A stretch of 64,000 nt of DNA, taken from the NCBI GenBank assembly GCA_946187935.1, contig CAMHSJ010000008.1, positions 1 through 64,000 of the forward strand, read 5' to 3'. The position numbers and the translations under genes were made by a program. Within the stretch, counting starts at the first letter, position 1. The number at the start of each line of letters is the position of its first letter. Source of the DNA: an uncultured Clostridia bacterium (GTDB lineage Bacteria; Bacillota; Clostridia; Saccharofermentanales; Saccharofermentanaceae). Below, one piece after another: positions 16,376 through 25,411 of this stretch. The notes beneath the pieces were generated by a model. It was not told where the DNA came from. It did not search any database and saw nothing but the letters and a program-made list of their open reading frames with translations.

Positions 16376-17442
16376 CACTCTATGTTCCTTTCAAACAGTA
16401 CATATTCATAGACATCAGTAATGTCGTCAGCAGCGTAAGTCTGCGTAAGCTTGCCGTCTCTCATGAGAGCTCCGATGCTCGGCAGCGAGCTTGCCATCAA
16501 CTCTTTCATTATCGCATAAACCAGCGCTTTACCAAGACCCCTGTGGCTCTGATCAACACCCATGTAGAGCATTATGTAGCGCTCAGGATCCTTCTTGAGC
16601 TTAAGGATCTTCATTATGTTTAAGGGATTATCCGTATGATATACGAGGTTGCCATAGTCAGGGATAGACACATAGAAACCTACAGCCTTGCCCTCGTAAT
16701 ATGCGAGCTTGGTCATGGACATGTTCATTATCTGCTTATAGCTCATGAAGAGCTCCCTGAAATCTTCCTTCTTCACGTCCTTGAAGACGGGGAAGTCGCT
16801 GTAGAGGTCAGTCACCAGGCGGTAAACATCGTCTATCGCTTCCGCGAACTCTTCCTCCTTCGGGCTCCTGATCTCATAGCCGTGCGCTAAGAAATCCTTA
16901 TATCTTTGCTCGTAGATCTCGTTGGTGTATTCCTCGCCGACACTCCTGAAGGCATGCGAAGTATAGTGTTCTTTTACTTCAAACCCATTATGCGAAAAGA
17001 GCTCCGGATAGTAGTCCTTGTTATACGGCTCGCCCGTGTAAGGATCGCCGAACTTGTTTATCTTGAGCCTGTACTTGATCCAGAACGATCCGTCGACAGG
17101 ACCCTGTATCCTCTTAAAGCCTTTCTCTTTGCAGTATTCATACGCGCTGTCAAACAAGAACCTTGCCGTGTCTTGATCGTTAATGCACTCGAAAAAGCCC
17201 AGATAACAAGTATCGTCACCCTCATAAGAAGTGATGCAGAATCTTCCCGCTGCCTTGCCGCCGTCGTCATATACCAGGAACTTATTAAGGCTGAAATAAC
17301 TGCTCAGAGGATGTTCTCCTCTTAAGATCTTTTTCATGGTACCCGGATCTTCCATGTTCTCTTTCGGATCGTAGATCTTCCCCGGAAGATTAACGAAATC
17401 CTTTATGTATTTAGGCTCTTTGTCAAACTCTATTAGTTTCAC
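16375..17442 (-). CDS. GNAT-superfamily acyltransferase-like protein
   Basis: A 355-residue protein resembling large GNAT proteins that carry N- and C-terminal halves of the fold. GPVDGSFWIKYRLKINKF (about residues 113-130) and a C-terminal YMGVDQSHRGLGKALVYAI (about 300-318) recall the acyl-CoA-binding R/Q-x-x-G-x-G/A motif. The start is a GTG at 17442 that overlaps the stop of the upstream PEP-synthase-like gene (GTGA), with GGAGTG ahead of it. It is sandwiched between the ligase-like gene and the PEP-synthase-like gene with overlaps on both sides, so it is almost certainly part of one pathway. A plausible role is transfer of an acyl group made by the ligase; the acceptor is unknown. Confidence 0.7.
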   Translation of the reverse strand: MKLIEFDKEPKYIKDFVNLPGKIYDPKENMEDPGTMKKILRGEHPLSSYFSLNKFLVYDDGGKAAGRFCITSYEGDDTCYLGFFECINDQDTARFLFDSAYEYCKEKGFKRIQGPVDGSFWIKYRLKINKFGDPYTGEPYNKDYYPELFSHNGFEVKEHYTSHAFRSVGEEYTNEIYEQRYKDFLAHGYEIRSPKEEEFAEAIDDVYRLVTDLYSDFPVFKDVKKEDFRELFMSYKQIMNMSMTKLAYYEGKAVGFYVSIPDYGNLVYHTDNPLNIMKILKLKKDPERYIMLYMGVDQSHRGLGKALVYAIMKELMASSLPSIGALMRDGKLTQTYAADDITDVYEYVLFERNIE

Positions 17443-19703
17443 TGATCGTCACTCCTTTTTAATATCTCTATCCTGCCCTTATCAGCATTCATCCTGATAA
17501 GGTCTCCTGTCTTTATGGTGTCCATAAGGCCCTTAACGCCTACTATCGATGGTATCTTGAGTTCCCTTGAGATGATGGCTGTGTGCGACAGCAAAGAGCC
17601 CTTTTCGGAAATGATGCCCTCCGCTCTCGTCAGAAGGAATACCCATCCCGGATCGGTCATCTTCGTTACGAGTATCTTGCCGCCCACGTCGCCCGTGTTG
17701 TTAACGTCAGTAATGACGAGCGCTTCGCCTTCGCATATGCCGCCCGAACATGGCACTCCGCAAAGCTCGTTATCCCTTAGTTTCCTGTGGTAGGAATTAA
17801 CGCTCTCGTGGCGCTTGTTGAACGGTCCGCCTGCAAAGATCAGTCTGGAATAAGCGGGCAATTGCCTGTAGAGCTTATACTGATCCTTGCGGCCTGTTAT
17901 GGCGCTCTTCATATCGCGGGGATCAGATGCCAGGGCCAGAGCTTCATCGATCTTGAGGTAATAGATATCAGATGCCTTGTCTATAAGACCCTGCTCTTCG
18001 TACCTTGTACCCAGCGTGTCAATGATCAGTCTTACGATGCCGTAGATGCGGCTCCTGTTAAGGCGCGAGATCTCGCGGTTATATATTCCGAGAGAGCTCT
18101 TCTTTACATAGTGCCTGGTGAGAAGATCGTACTTGCGGTCTTCTGTCTTCTCTTTGCTGAAACTCTCCATCGTCTTGTTAAGACGCGTCATGTCAGATCT
18201 GAATTCTTCGATCCTCTGATCCAGCAGTTCGGGGCTGCTCCTGAATGTCCTGCTCTCGAGCTTTAATTCTTCCAGATTGCGGTCGCCGTATTTTCTGATG
18301 TATTCTTTTTTGGCCTTATCAAATTCCTCATCTGAATACTCATCTTTGGCAAGTGCGAGCCTTGTAAGCTCTATAACCGGCTTCATGCTCTCGATATCGG
18401 AGATGCCGCTTATATAATCGTTTATCTCTTTGTCAGACCTTTTGTATTTCTTCTTCATGCGTGACTTAAGAAGCCCCGTGAAGATAAAGGAATACATGTC
18501 GTTAAGCAGCGTTACATCCCAGCAGTCGAAGAGCTTGACCTTGACATCGTTGAATAAAGCAACGAGTTCTTCGGGCGGCAGAGACGGATCGTATTTGGAA
18601 TAGAAATCCTCATTGATGACGATGAACTTCTCATTAAGTCTCTTCATGTTCCTTGGAACCTGTGCAAGTTCATAAACTGAATTAAAGTATGTGGCAGCCC
18701 TGGTAAAGAAAGCGACATTAACATCGTCTTCGTTGTAGCTTTTGTTGCGGACGCCCATCATCTCCTGCCAGACGGGTATTATCTTTTTGCTCATCGGGAG
18801 GAACTTAATTACCGTGTACCAGTTGCTGATCTTGTAGTAAACGCGTCCGTTGACGTGACCAGTCATGTTGAGGAAGACGTCAGCATGCTTCTCTAATTCC
18901 CTGTCATTTTTAAGTACTCTCCTGCATACGCCCTTAAAAACGCCGCTGTAGACAAGGTCTACAAAGGAGGTCGTAAGAGGCAGGGAGATCCCGGGATAGC
19001 TTTCGACGATATTGCTGTTATCCATTATGAGGACATCATCCGTCTTAAGCGTTGTTATCGGGCGCACCTGAAGGAAATAGATCTTGTCATCCTTTATCGC
19101 AAATTCGATATCAAGATACTCTCCGAAAAGGTCTTTCATCCTTACAGACTGCTCTATCAGGTCTTCTATCATATCAGGAGAAAGAAGGTCCTCTTTGCCT
19201 TCATAATAGAAGATCTTATCCGTCGTGTTGTAGTAGTAAGACGTCGTGTCCACCAGGGACTGCACCACGCCTTCGCCAAGACCTCTTCCTGCTGTGATAA
19301 CGCTCTCGTTTAAGATGCCCTGGGGATTGGATGTAAAGATCACGCCCGAGATTTCTGAATCGACCATGTCCTGAACTATGATGTTCATCCTGATGTCTTT
19401 TTGACCTTCTCCGGAGTAAGCTTTAACGCTCTCATTTTGGGCAGATGAAACGATGTCTTTTATCCTATTTAAGACTTCCTCTTCCGGAACATTAAGGAAT
19501 GTCTCGAACTGACCTGCGAAGCTATGTTCAGATCCGTCCTCGACATTGGCAGAGCTCCTTACGGAAAACAGCGTTCCGTCTGAAGGAAACTTAATATCAA
19601 GATCTTCCCTCACGGCATCGTCAAAGGGCACGACAGTAAACGCCGGTACGTTAAAACCGTTGTCTCTTAACTTTATGAGGTTGTCGATCTTAGAGCCGTA
19701 CAT
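17439..19703 (-). CDS. PEP-synthase/PPDK-like phosphotransferase, rifampicin-phosphotransferase-type architecture (first copy)
   Basis: A 754-residue protein. The N-terminal ATP-grasp (PPDK_N) domain (about 1-220) begins with GSKIDNLIKLRDNGFNVP and contains FSVRSSANVED and FLQVRPI. The C-terminal PEP-mobilizing domain (about 655-754) contains the phospho-His motif in GSLLSHTAIISRELKIP, with H707. The middle ~430 residues are not the PEP/pyruvate TIM barrel of true PEP synthase; they resemble the variable substrate domain of rifampicin phosphotransferases. Family logic: ATP phosphorylates the swinging His, which passes the beta-phosphate to a bound small molecule. It starts directly after the UbiA stop. 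A second such enzyme lies at 22167-24671. The substrate could be a prenyl alcohol, a head group or a lipid intermediate; unknown. Confidence 0.85.
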   Translation of the reverse strand: MYGSKIDNLIKLRDNGFNVPAFTVVPFDDAVREDLDIKFPSDGTLFSVRSSANVEDGSEHSFAGQFETFLNVPEEEVLNRIKDIVSSAQNESVKAYSGEGQKDIRMNIIVQDMVDSEISGVIFTSNPQGILNESVITAGRGLGEGVVQSLVDTTSYYYNTTDKIFYYEGKEDLLSPDMIEDLIEQSVRMKDLFGEYLDIEFAIKDDKIYFLQVRPITTLKTDDVLIMDNSNIVESYPGISLPLTTSFVDLVYSGVFKGVCRRVLKNDRELEKHADVFLNMTGHVNGRVYYKISNWYTVIKFLPMSKKIIPVWQEMMGVRNKSYNEDDVNVAFFTRAATYFNSVYELAQVPRNMKRLNEKFIVINEDFYSKYDPSLPPEELVALFNDVKVKLFDCWDVTLLNDMYSFIFTGLLKSRMKKKYKRSDKEINDYISGISDIESMKPVIELTRLALAKDEYSDEEFDKAKKEYIRKYGDRNLEELKLESRTFRSSPELLDQRIEEFRSDMTRLNKTMESFSKEKTEDRKYDLLTRHYVKKSSLGIYNREISRLNRSRIYGIVRLIIDTLGTRYEEQGLIDKASDIYYLKIDEALALASDPRDMKSAITGRKDQYKLYRQLPAYSRLIFAGGPFNKRHESVNSYHRKLRDNELCGVPCSGGICEGEALVITDVNNTGDVGGKILVTKMTDPGWVFLLTRAEGIISEKGSLLSHTAIISRELKIPSIVGVKGLMDTIKTGDLIRMNADKGRIEILKRSDDQ

Positions 19704-20612
19704 TTATATCTTGCCGAAGATGATAAAGCACGCTATCGTGAGGAGCATGGTGGACTCCTGCAGATATGTGTAGAGTTCCACCTTTTCGACCAGGACAAAT
19801 CTCTCGGGGTTCTTTATGAACTGAACGAACTTCCATGTCATCCAGGATACGAGTATAAACAGCACGGCAACGGAGACCTTATTGAGATTCCATACGAGGA
19901 TGAAGTTCGTGATGATGTCCAAGATGGTAAGTATCAGCACGAATATGGTCGAATCCTTGTAGCCGAAAAGCTTGGAATAAGTCGTGTAATCGTTCTCGTC
20001 TTTTGGAGCCTTGATCTTCCTTGAGACCTCCCAGATAAGCGCGGGGAAATAGAGTGTCCACAAAGCCATGAAGTTCGTAAGGCTGAATGCGGGAAGACTG
20101 TATTTCTGAATGGTAAATGCGATTATGTAAAGGTTAATAAAGGCCTGCACGGGATTGTGCGTTATAAGGGCCAGAGGCAATGACGGCTGGATCTTCTTTT
20201 TCTTGAAGAACCACTTGCTCATCATGTAGCCGTAGATGTAGAGGATGACGAAGAAGATCAGGTTTTCGCGCATGAATATGACATTCAGTGCGACCGCTAT
20301 GGCCTGCACTATGACGCAGACCGTCATGACGTCTTTTTTGTATACGCGGCCAGACGGCAGCGGCCTGTCCGGGAAGAGCCTCTTGTCTGTCTCAAAATCC
20401 TTGAGGTCGTCTGCGATCCTGAGCCACAAAAGGAATGCGAATACCGTAAATGCGCCTGTCGCTTCCTGCGGTCCCAAGCGGATCTCGCTCCAGGTGACGC
20501 CCATGTTGAGCAGGATTATGAAATGTATCTCCAGGAAAAGGATTATCCCAAGAAGGATCCTCGGGATCACAGGATATCTTTCCTTGAAATAGATGTTTAA
20601 TCGCTTCAGCAT
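19704..20612 (-). CDS. UbiA-family membrane prenyltransferase
   Basis: A 302-residue protein with eight or nine predicted TM helices. The first prenyl-diphosphate/Mg-binding motif is RIADDLKDFETDKRLFPDRP (D68, D69, D72, D76), followed by LPSGR, as in UbiA enzymes; a second Asp-rich region (KAPKDENDYTT, about 200-212) fits the DxxxD of the family. UbiA enzymes transfer isoprenyl chains to aromatic or lipid acceptors in the membrane, including the digeranylgeranylglyceryl-phosphate synthases of archaea and lycopene elongases. GGAAGGAAG precedes the ATG. The gene overlaps psd by 7 bp, linking it to phospholipid head-group genes rather than quinone genes. Acceptor and chain length cannot be read from the sequence. 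Confidence 0.88.
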   Translation of the reverse strand: MLKRLNIYFKERYPVIPRILLGIILFLEIHFIILLNMGVTWSEIRLGPQEATGAFTVFAFLLWLRIADDLKDFETDKRLFPDRPLPSGRVYKKDVMTVCVIVQAIAVALNVIFMRENLIFFVILYIYGYMMSKWFFKKKKIQPSLPLALITHNPVQAFINLYIIAFTIQKYSLPAFSLTNFMALWTLYFPALIWEVSRKIKAPKDENDYTTYSKLFGYKDSTIFVLILTILDIITNFILVWNLNKVSVAVLFILVSWMTWKFVQFIKNPERFVLVEKVELYTYLQESTMLLTIACFIIFGKI

Positions 20613-21457
20613 ATCTTCCTTCCTATCCTCTCGCCGAATCTTACTTTGGTCTCGATCCCCTTATCACTCTGCTCCATTATATCGCTGTCTATATCAATAC
20701 CGTTAACGATCATTATGACCGTAGAACCGCCGGGCTCAAAATACCCCTTCTCCTGACCCTTACAGAATAGAGCATCCCCATGGTCAACGATCTTTCCCAC
20801 GAGAAGAGCGCCAACCGCAACATAAGCAATGCGGCCGAAATCATCAGTCTCAAGGATACTTATCTCCCTGGTGTTCTCCTTATAGATCTTGTGATCCCTG
20901 GAGATGGAGCTGACCGTGTGGAGCTTGCCCTTGATCTTCTTTCTGGATAATACCTTGCCGCTGTCCGGATAACCGAACCTGTGATAGTCACCGACACTGA
21001 GTCTGAAGACAAGGGCTGTTCCTCCCGAATAGTCTTTGCTGTCTTCTCCTAAGATCTCATCTACGGTGTATTCCCTGCCCTTGATGTTCAGTCTGGTTTC
21101 TTCATCTATCCTGTATACCAGAAGCTTGGAGTCGGCAGGAGATATCAGGGCGTCTGAAGACATGTCCACGGGGCGCTTGCCGGGCTTGATCTTTCTTATG
21201 AAGAAATCGTTGAAGGACTCATATTCCCTGTCTTCGAAATCGTCCATATCAATGTGCTGCTGCTCTATGAATGAAGGTATCTTCTTAGCAGATCTCCTGC
21301 CGGAATTCACCTTGCCGTAGATGCCTGATACCAGAGGTGATACGGCGAGTTTCAGGACCAGTCTTCCGAATGGGTTGTTATAAAGGAACTCCAGCTTGGA
21401 AGATCCGAACTGCTCCTCTTCGATATAAGATCCCAAATGGCGGTCGTAGATCTTCAT
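20606..21457 (-). CDS. psd: Phosphatidylserine decarboxylase (or archaetidylserine-type decarboxylase) proenzyme
   Basis: A 283-residue member of the pyruvoyl-dependent phosphatidylserine decarboxylase family. Visible: the membrane-association motif ESFNDFFIRKIKPGKRP (about 80-95), the catalytic Asp in SPADSK (D109), the His in DYHR (H159) and the self-cleavage site GGST (243-246), where cleavage before S245 makes the pyruvoyl group. It should convert a phosphatidylserine-type lipid to the ethanolamine form at the membrane. Length fits the clostridial form. It sits 5 bp downstream of the CDP-alcohol phosphatidyltransferase gene and overlaps the UbiA gene, so these three are co-translated. Whether the diacyl or a prenyl-ether lipid is the substrate is open. 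Confidence 0.93.
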   Translation of the reverse strand: MKIYDRHLGSYIEEEQFGSSKLEFLYNNPFGRLVLKLAVSPLVSGIYGKVNSGRRSAKKIPSFIEQQHIDMDDFEDREYESFNDFFIRKIKPGKRPVDMSSDALISPADSKLLVYRIDEETRLNIKGREYTVDEILGEDSKDYSGGTALVFRLSVGDYHRFGYPDSGKVLSRKKIKGKLHTVSSISRDHKIYKENTREISILETDDFGRIAYVAVGALLVGKIVDHGDALFCKGQEKGYFEPGGSTVIMIVNGIDIDSDIMEQSDKGIETKVRFGERIGRKIC

Positions 21458-21462
21458 GGACT

Positions 21463-22074
21463 TCAGATAAACACCAGATAGACTGTGAGGAGAACTACCG
21501 CAATAAGTCCGAAGATCCCGTACCAGATCCCCTTAGGCTTGGGACACTTAAACCTGACGATCATGAGAACTGCTACTGCTCCGATAACTGCGGAATAAAA
21601 TGGCATGAAAGCCCCGTCGTCCATTACGAGTCTTAACAGATACGCAAGCGGAAATATAAGCGCAGTGTATGTAATGGGAAGACCGATGTAATGCTTGACC
21701 GCCTTTTCGCTGTCGGCAGTGGCGATGTTGAAATACGCGAGTCTTGCAACTCCGGATAAGGCGAACAGCATGAATATGATCACATCCCAGATATGCGTAA
21801 GGCCGATGTTTATGAAGATGCAGACAGGAAGCGCGATAAAGCTCACTGCATCAACGATGGAATCGAGTTCGATGCCGAACATCTTCTCTTCCTCGGTGCG
21901 CTTGCACCTTCTGGCAACCATGCCGTCAAAAAGATCGCAGATGCCTGACACCATAAGGCAGCAGAACGCATAGTTTATCTTCCCGCACGTAAATGCCAAA
22001 AACATGCCGAGGACCGCAGTAAGCAGTCCCGCATATGTAAGAATTACTGACTTGTTCCACTTGCCTATCAACAT
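21463..22074 (-). CDS. pssA: CDP-alcohol phosphatidyltransferase, PssA-type serine transferase
   Basis: A 203-residue integral membrane protein with five or six TM helices. The CDP-alcohol phosphotransferase signature is present: D47..D50-G-x2-A-R (50-55), then G67-x3-D71-x3-D75. These aspartates bind Mg and CDP. Adjacent psd makes a serine specificity (CDP-diacylglycerol or CDP-archaeol + serine) the best guess. The spacer between R55 and G67 is 11 residues, a little longer than the usual pattern. Start at ATG 22074 behind AGGTTGGAT. The 92 bp upstream, before the second PEP-synthase-like gene, holds repeats and may carry an internal promoter. Confidence 0.85.
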   Translation of the reverse strand: MLIGKWNKSVILTYAGLLTAVLGMFLAFTCGKINYAFCCLMVSGICDLFDGMVARRCKRTEEEKMFGIELDSIVDAVSFIALPVCIFINIGLTHIWDVIIFMLFALSGVARLAYFNIATADSEKAVKHYIGLPITYTALIFPLAYLLRLVMDDGAFMPFYSAVIGAVAVLMIVRFKCPKPKGIWYGIFGLIAVVLLTVYLVFI

Positions 22075-22119
22075 ATATCCAACCTAAGTCATTGTATCAC
22101 ACGATCTTGTCTATACTTT

Positions 22120-22158
22120 CGTACATAAAACGCCTCTTTCATGTACAAAAGTGTGTAC
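22120..22158. repeat. Nested GTAC palindromes between two lipid-cluster genes
   Basis: CGTACAT (22120-22126) and ATGTAC (22141-22146) are inverted copies. GTACA-N6-TGTAC (22143-22158) is a further palindrome ending 8 bases before the stop of the downstream-listed gene. A near-identical GTACA-N5-TGTAC occurs at 59780-59794. The site may be an operator or an RNA structure within the cluster; there is no tRNA-like fold. Confidence 0.4.
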
Positions 22159-22166
22159 GGCTGAAG

Positions 22167-24671
22167 TTAATCGGTGGGACGGGTGGTCACGACTCCCGTG
22201 CTTCCGTCGATCGTTATTGTCTCACCGTCACGGATCTTGCCCATTGCGCCCTTGCAGCAGACTATGGCAGGGATCCCGTATTCTCTTGATACGATCGCAG
22301 CATGGCAGAGTATGCCGCCGTATTCCGTGACTATTCCGGAGAGGATCGCAAACTTGGGTGTCCAGCCCGTATCGGTAAATCTGGTAACTAAGATGTCGCC
22401 CTCCTGTAGTCTGTCGATCTCGCAGAAGTCCTCTATTACCCTTGCAGTACCCGTTACCTTGCCGTTATTGGCGCCGAGGCCCCTTATAGAGCCTTCAGCA
22501 GCGGGCTCAGATATAACCTCGAAATTGTGTCCGATCTCGTTGTCACTTATATAGTTCCTGTACGCATTGTAGTAGAACCTGTTCTTCCTTATTATGAGAT
22601 CCAGATCGGCTTTGCTCTTGCGGCCGTCTATGTAGTCCCACAGATCGCCGACCTTGAGCATCCATACATCTTCTAAGGACTTAAGAACGCCGTCTGAGAC
22701 GAGCTTTTTGGCGTACTCTATAGTGTACATCCTGAGCATGTAGTAGAACCTGGTGGATACATCGCGGAACTCCTCTCTCCACCAGAGCATCTTTCGCATA
22801 GCCGAAACCTTTTCAAGGACCTTCTTGTAGGCGGAAGAAGAGAGTTTGCCTTCAAGTCCTTCCAGGATCTCTTTGTAGACTCTGGTCCCGTTCTCCTTGT
22901 CTTTGGAAGGCGAGAATGAATCGTCCAGAAGAGCCATGTCCTTGACCATGGACACCATAACCTCAGGCTCCTCGTAGTAACAAGGATATGTGATATCAAG
23001 TTCCTTATCCGAATGGTAGCCGTAATCAGAGATGAGCTTTTTTACCATGGGAAGACAGTGCTCATCCGAGTCAAGATCACCTGCGATATCCCTGGCGGAA
23101 TTGTTTGCCCAGTAGGAACTGTCTTCACCATTTTCCCTGATCTTCCTCGTTATATCCCACATGTCGTAGAAAGGCAGGAGATGCGAGATGTTATCTATGC
23201 TTCCCAGAAGAGATAAGTATTCACTTTCTGATACATACTTAAGCAGGCTGTCCTTATAAAGCGACTGGTGGATGGTGTTGATGAATATCTGCCAGAAGTA
23301 AGTCGTCTCGCTCCTTAAGTATGTCTCTTTGGTGATCTTCAGGAAGGATGAGGTAATGTCTTCTATATTGCCTTCATCGTACTGCTTTTTATAGCCGTAG
23401 TAGAGATCTAAGAGTTCCTGCTTGTAGCGCTCGGCATTCTTCTTTCTGTCATTAAGAAGCTTCGTCTGCTTGATTATTATCGGCACCATGTGGCAAATGA
23501 CCTTGGGCGTCGCCTTGGTGACCTTGCCGTCTCCTTCATAGTCTCCGACGATGCCGTACTCATTGTCGAACTCCCTCTCCTTATAACCTACGATCTGCTC
23601 CATGGTCTTCTTAACGGCAGTAAGGTTCCAGTAGCATCTTCCGTAGTACATCTCGCCGAGTTTGGCGGGAAGCTCATTGTCTTTAAGTATCTTGGAATCA
23701 ACTATGAACTTTCTTAATGAATACTCCCAGATGTACTCGTAAAGGCTCCACATATACGGGGTGCAGACAGATGCCGATACGCCGCCGTCCTTGAAATCCG
23801 CGGTCGTCCAGACATCCCTGATGCCTGAATATTTGAGTTTGGTTATCCTTCTGGACTGAAGTATAAAGAGCTCGTCATCCTTGATGGCAAATTCAATGTC
23901 ACAGGGAAATCCGTTCAGCTGCTGAATATCGGCAAAGACATTGGCATACTCTTTTATCTTCTCTTGTGAGATGAGATAGTATATATCCTTGCGCCCGATC
24001 TCTTTGCCATCGTACCAATCGTAGTGGTAGCTTTCCGGAATGGCCTTGCCGCTTACGAGGTCATCTCCAAGGCCTTCAGCGACTTCTATCACCATGGTCT
24101 TATCGTTTCCTGTGACAGGATCTATCGTAAAGCAGATGCCGCTCTTGTCAGACTGGACCATCTCCTGGACCACAACGGACATCTTAAGGTCTTTAAGGGA
24201 GATATTGCTCGATATGAGATAGCTTAGGATAGTCTCGCCGAACATGGACTTGTAGCAGTCTATTACCCTGTCTTTGACTTCACCCGCAGGAACATTAAGG
24301 AAAGTCTCATACTGCCCTGCGAACGAGAACTCGTCAAGGTCCTCTTTGGAACCGCTGCTCCTTACGGCGTAGAGTTTATCTTTATCTAACAGAACATCTG
24401 CTTCAGATACGATGTCTTCGGGCAATGTAACACTGTTAAACAGCCCGCAGATCTTCTCTGAAGTCTCTCTTACATTGTCCTTGTTAAGTCCTGACAGCAG
24501 AAGCTCAATACCATCTTCTGCGCTGCCCCTGACCGTCCGGTCGTAGGTGTCCGTATCGATCACAAAACCTCCGGGCACATTAAAGCCGTTTTGCTTCATG
24601 AACAAAAGATATTTGCCTTTGTTGCCCAGTTTGCCGTTATCCTTGCCGTTATCATCCAGTCTTACTAACAT
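22167..24671 (-). CDS. PEP-synthase/PPDK-like phosphotransferase, rifampicin-phosphotransferase-type architecture (second copy)
   Basis: An 834-residue paralogue of the 754-residue protein in the same cluster. The ATP-grasp domain (about 1-290) starts DNGKLGNKGKYLLFMKQNGF and contains YAVRSSGSKEDL and FAGQYETFLNVP; VVQEMVQSDKSGICFTIDP and FILQSRRITKL also match. The C-terminal His domain has GGILCHAAIVSREYGIP with H790, ending in the usual beta hairpin. The ~450-residue central part is Trp/Tyr-rich and unlike the PEP/pyruvate barrel. Start ATG 24671 follows AGAAGG. Two non-identical copies in one cluster suggest two sequential phosphotransfers (for instance alcohol to monophosphate and then diphosphate) or two substrates. 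The reaction itself cannot be deduced. Confidence 0.85.
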   Translation of the reverse strand: MLVRLDDNGKDNGKLGNKGKYLLFMKQNGFNVPGGFVIDTDTYDRTVRGSAEDGIELLLSGLNKDNVRETSEKICGLFNSVTLPEDIVSEADVLLDKDKLYAVRSSGSKEDLDEFSFAGQYETFLNVPAGEVKDRVIDCYKSMFGETILSYLISSNISLKDLKMSVVVQEMVQSDKSGICFTIDPVTGNDKTMVIEVAEGLGDDLVSGKAIPESYHYDWYDGKEIGRKDIYYLISQEKIKEYANVFADIQQLNGFPCDIEFAIKDDELFILQSRRITKLKYSGIRDVWTTADFKDGGVSASVCTPYMWSLYEYIWEYSLRKFIVDSKILKDNELPAKLGEMYYGRCYWNLTAVKKTMEQIVGYKEREFDNEYGIVGDYEGDGKVTKATPKVICHMVPIIIKQTKLLNDRKKNAERYKQELLDLYYGYKKQYDEGNIEDITSSFLKITKETYLRSETTYFWQIFINTIHQSLYKDSLLKYVSESEYLSLLGSIDNISHLLPFYDMWDITRKIRENGEDSSYWANNSARDIAGDLDSDEHCLPMVKKLISDYGYHSDKELDITYPCYYEEPEVMVSMVKDMALLDDSFSPSKDKENGTRVYKEILEGLEGKLSSSAYKKVLEKVSAMRKMLWWREEFRDVSTRFYYMLRMYTIEYAKKLVSDGVLKSLEDVWMLKVGDLWDYIDGRKSKADLDLIIRKNRFYYNAYRNYISDNEIGHNFEVISEPAAEGSIRGLGANNGKVTGTARVIEDFCEIDRLQEGDILVTRFTDTGWTPKFAILSGIVTEYGGILCHAAIVSREYGIPAIVCCKGAMGKIRDGETITIDGSTGVVTTRPTD

Positions 24672-24681
24672 AAATACCTTC

Positions 24682-25272
24682 TCAGAACATATTCTTGCGG
24701 AGCTTCATGAAATACAGGAGCATGTTTAGCAGTATGTGAGTCAAAGCTCCGATAAGCACATACAAAAGATACAACAATATCCCCAGCGGGTAAAATATCC
24801 ACACCACCAGAGCGACGCCGAAGATGGAATCAGCCTGGTCTAAGAATATGAAGAACACCTTCTTAGGCCCCGTAAGCGTCTTGCCCGGGGTGATATCAAG
24901 CCTTCTTTTGAGGAAGCTGTTCGGCAGCTCGAAAAGAGCATACCCCAGCCCCAGCAGAACACCTATAAGGCAGTTAAAGCCAATGCTGTTCTCATGGTAC
25001 TGGTAGAAAAACGAGAGGCTCTTCAGAGACTCATTGGTGCACAAAAGCCCCCACAACACCGAAAAGACCAGGTTAAAAAGGATATATCCCAGAAAACCCT
25101 TCCAAGTCTTGTTGTCTCCGAAGATCCTCTTATTGTCAGTAAAGTACCTGCCCCCGTCTATGGGCTTAGCCAGGCCTTTTAAGATAGGCAATTTGCACCA
25201 CAGCATGACCATTATTCCGGCAAGTATCACCGGAATCAAAGTCACATACATCATCGCAATAATCTTAAGCAT
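24682..25272 (-). CDS. CDP-archaeol synthase (CarS/DUF46)-like membrane CTP:lipid cytidylyltransferase
   Basis: I start this at the ATG at 25272 (MLKIIAMMYVTLIPVILAGI; 196 residues), since the hydrophobic first helix begins there; an upstream in-frame start at 25356 adds an uncharged, unlikely leader. No strong Shine-Dalgarno site is visible. It has five predicted TM helices and two CarS-type motifs: PIDGGRYFTDNKRIFGDNKT (about 38-57) and SFLKRRLDITPGK with LDQADSIFG (about 128-155). In archaea CarS activates unsaturated archaetidic acid with CTP; bacterial relatives are less studied. Ten bases separate it from the following PEP-synthase-like gene. It may replace CdsA for the cluster's own lipid. 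Confidence 0.75.
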   Translation of the reverse strand: MLKIIAMMYVTLIPVILAGIMVMLWCKLPILKGLAKPIDGGRYFTDNKRIFGDNKTWKGFLGYILFNLVFSVLWGLLCTNESLKSLSFFYQYHENSIGFNCLIGVLLGLGYALFELPNSFLKRRLDITPGKTLTGPKKVFFIFLDQADSIFGVALVVWIFYPLGILLYLLYVLIGALTHILLNMLLYFMKLRKNMF

Positions 25273-25359
25273 ATAGCATATCGTAACACAAATACCGGAT
25301 AAGACATCATTGCTGATGGAAGATTTGACTTGGCAAGATGGCGAGCCTATAATCACTTC

Positions 25360-25411
25360 AAAGGAGCAGGACCGGCAGTGGATATATGCTGGACACCGCT
25401 CCTTTATTTTT
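25360..25411 (+). terminator. Two-step hairpin with a U-tract on the plus strand
   Basis: Outer stem AAAGGAGC (25360-25367) / GCTCCTTT (25398-25405), inner stem CCGGCA (25372-25377) / TGCTGG (25387-25392, one G-U pair), followed on the plus strand by ATTTTT. Genes on both sides are on the minus strand and the structure begins at the stop codon of one of them, so it would stop antisense transcripts or protect the mRNA 3' end. Confidence 0.4.

Noticed and set aside
22080..22166. Possible tRNA or small RNA in the gap between pssA and the PEP-synthase-like gene
   Set aside because: Only short GTAC palindromes are present; no cloverleaf, anticodon arm or T loop could be drawn.
25267..25403. Start of the CarS-like gene at 25356
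   Set aside because: The extra 28 residues are not hydrophobic or conserved in type, and no ribosome site precedes them; the shorter start is kept, though it is also weak.
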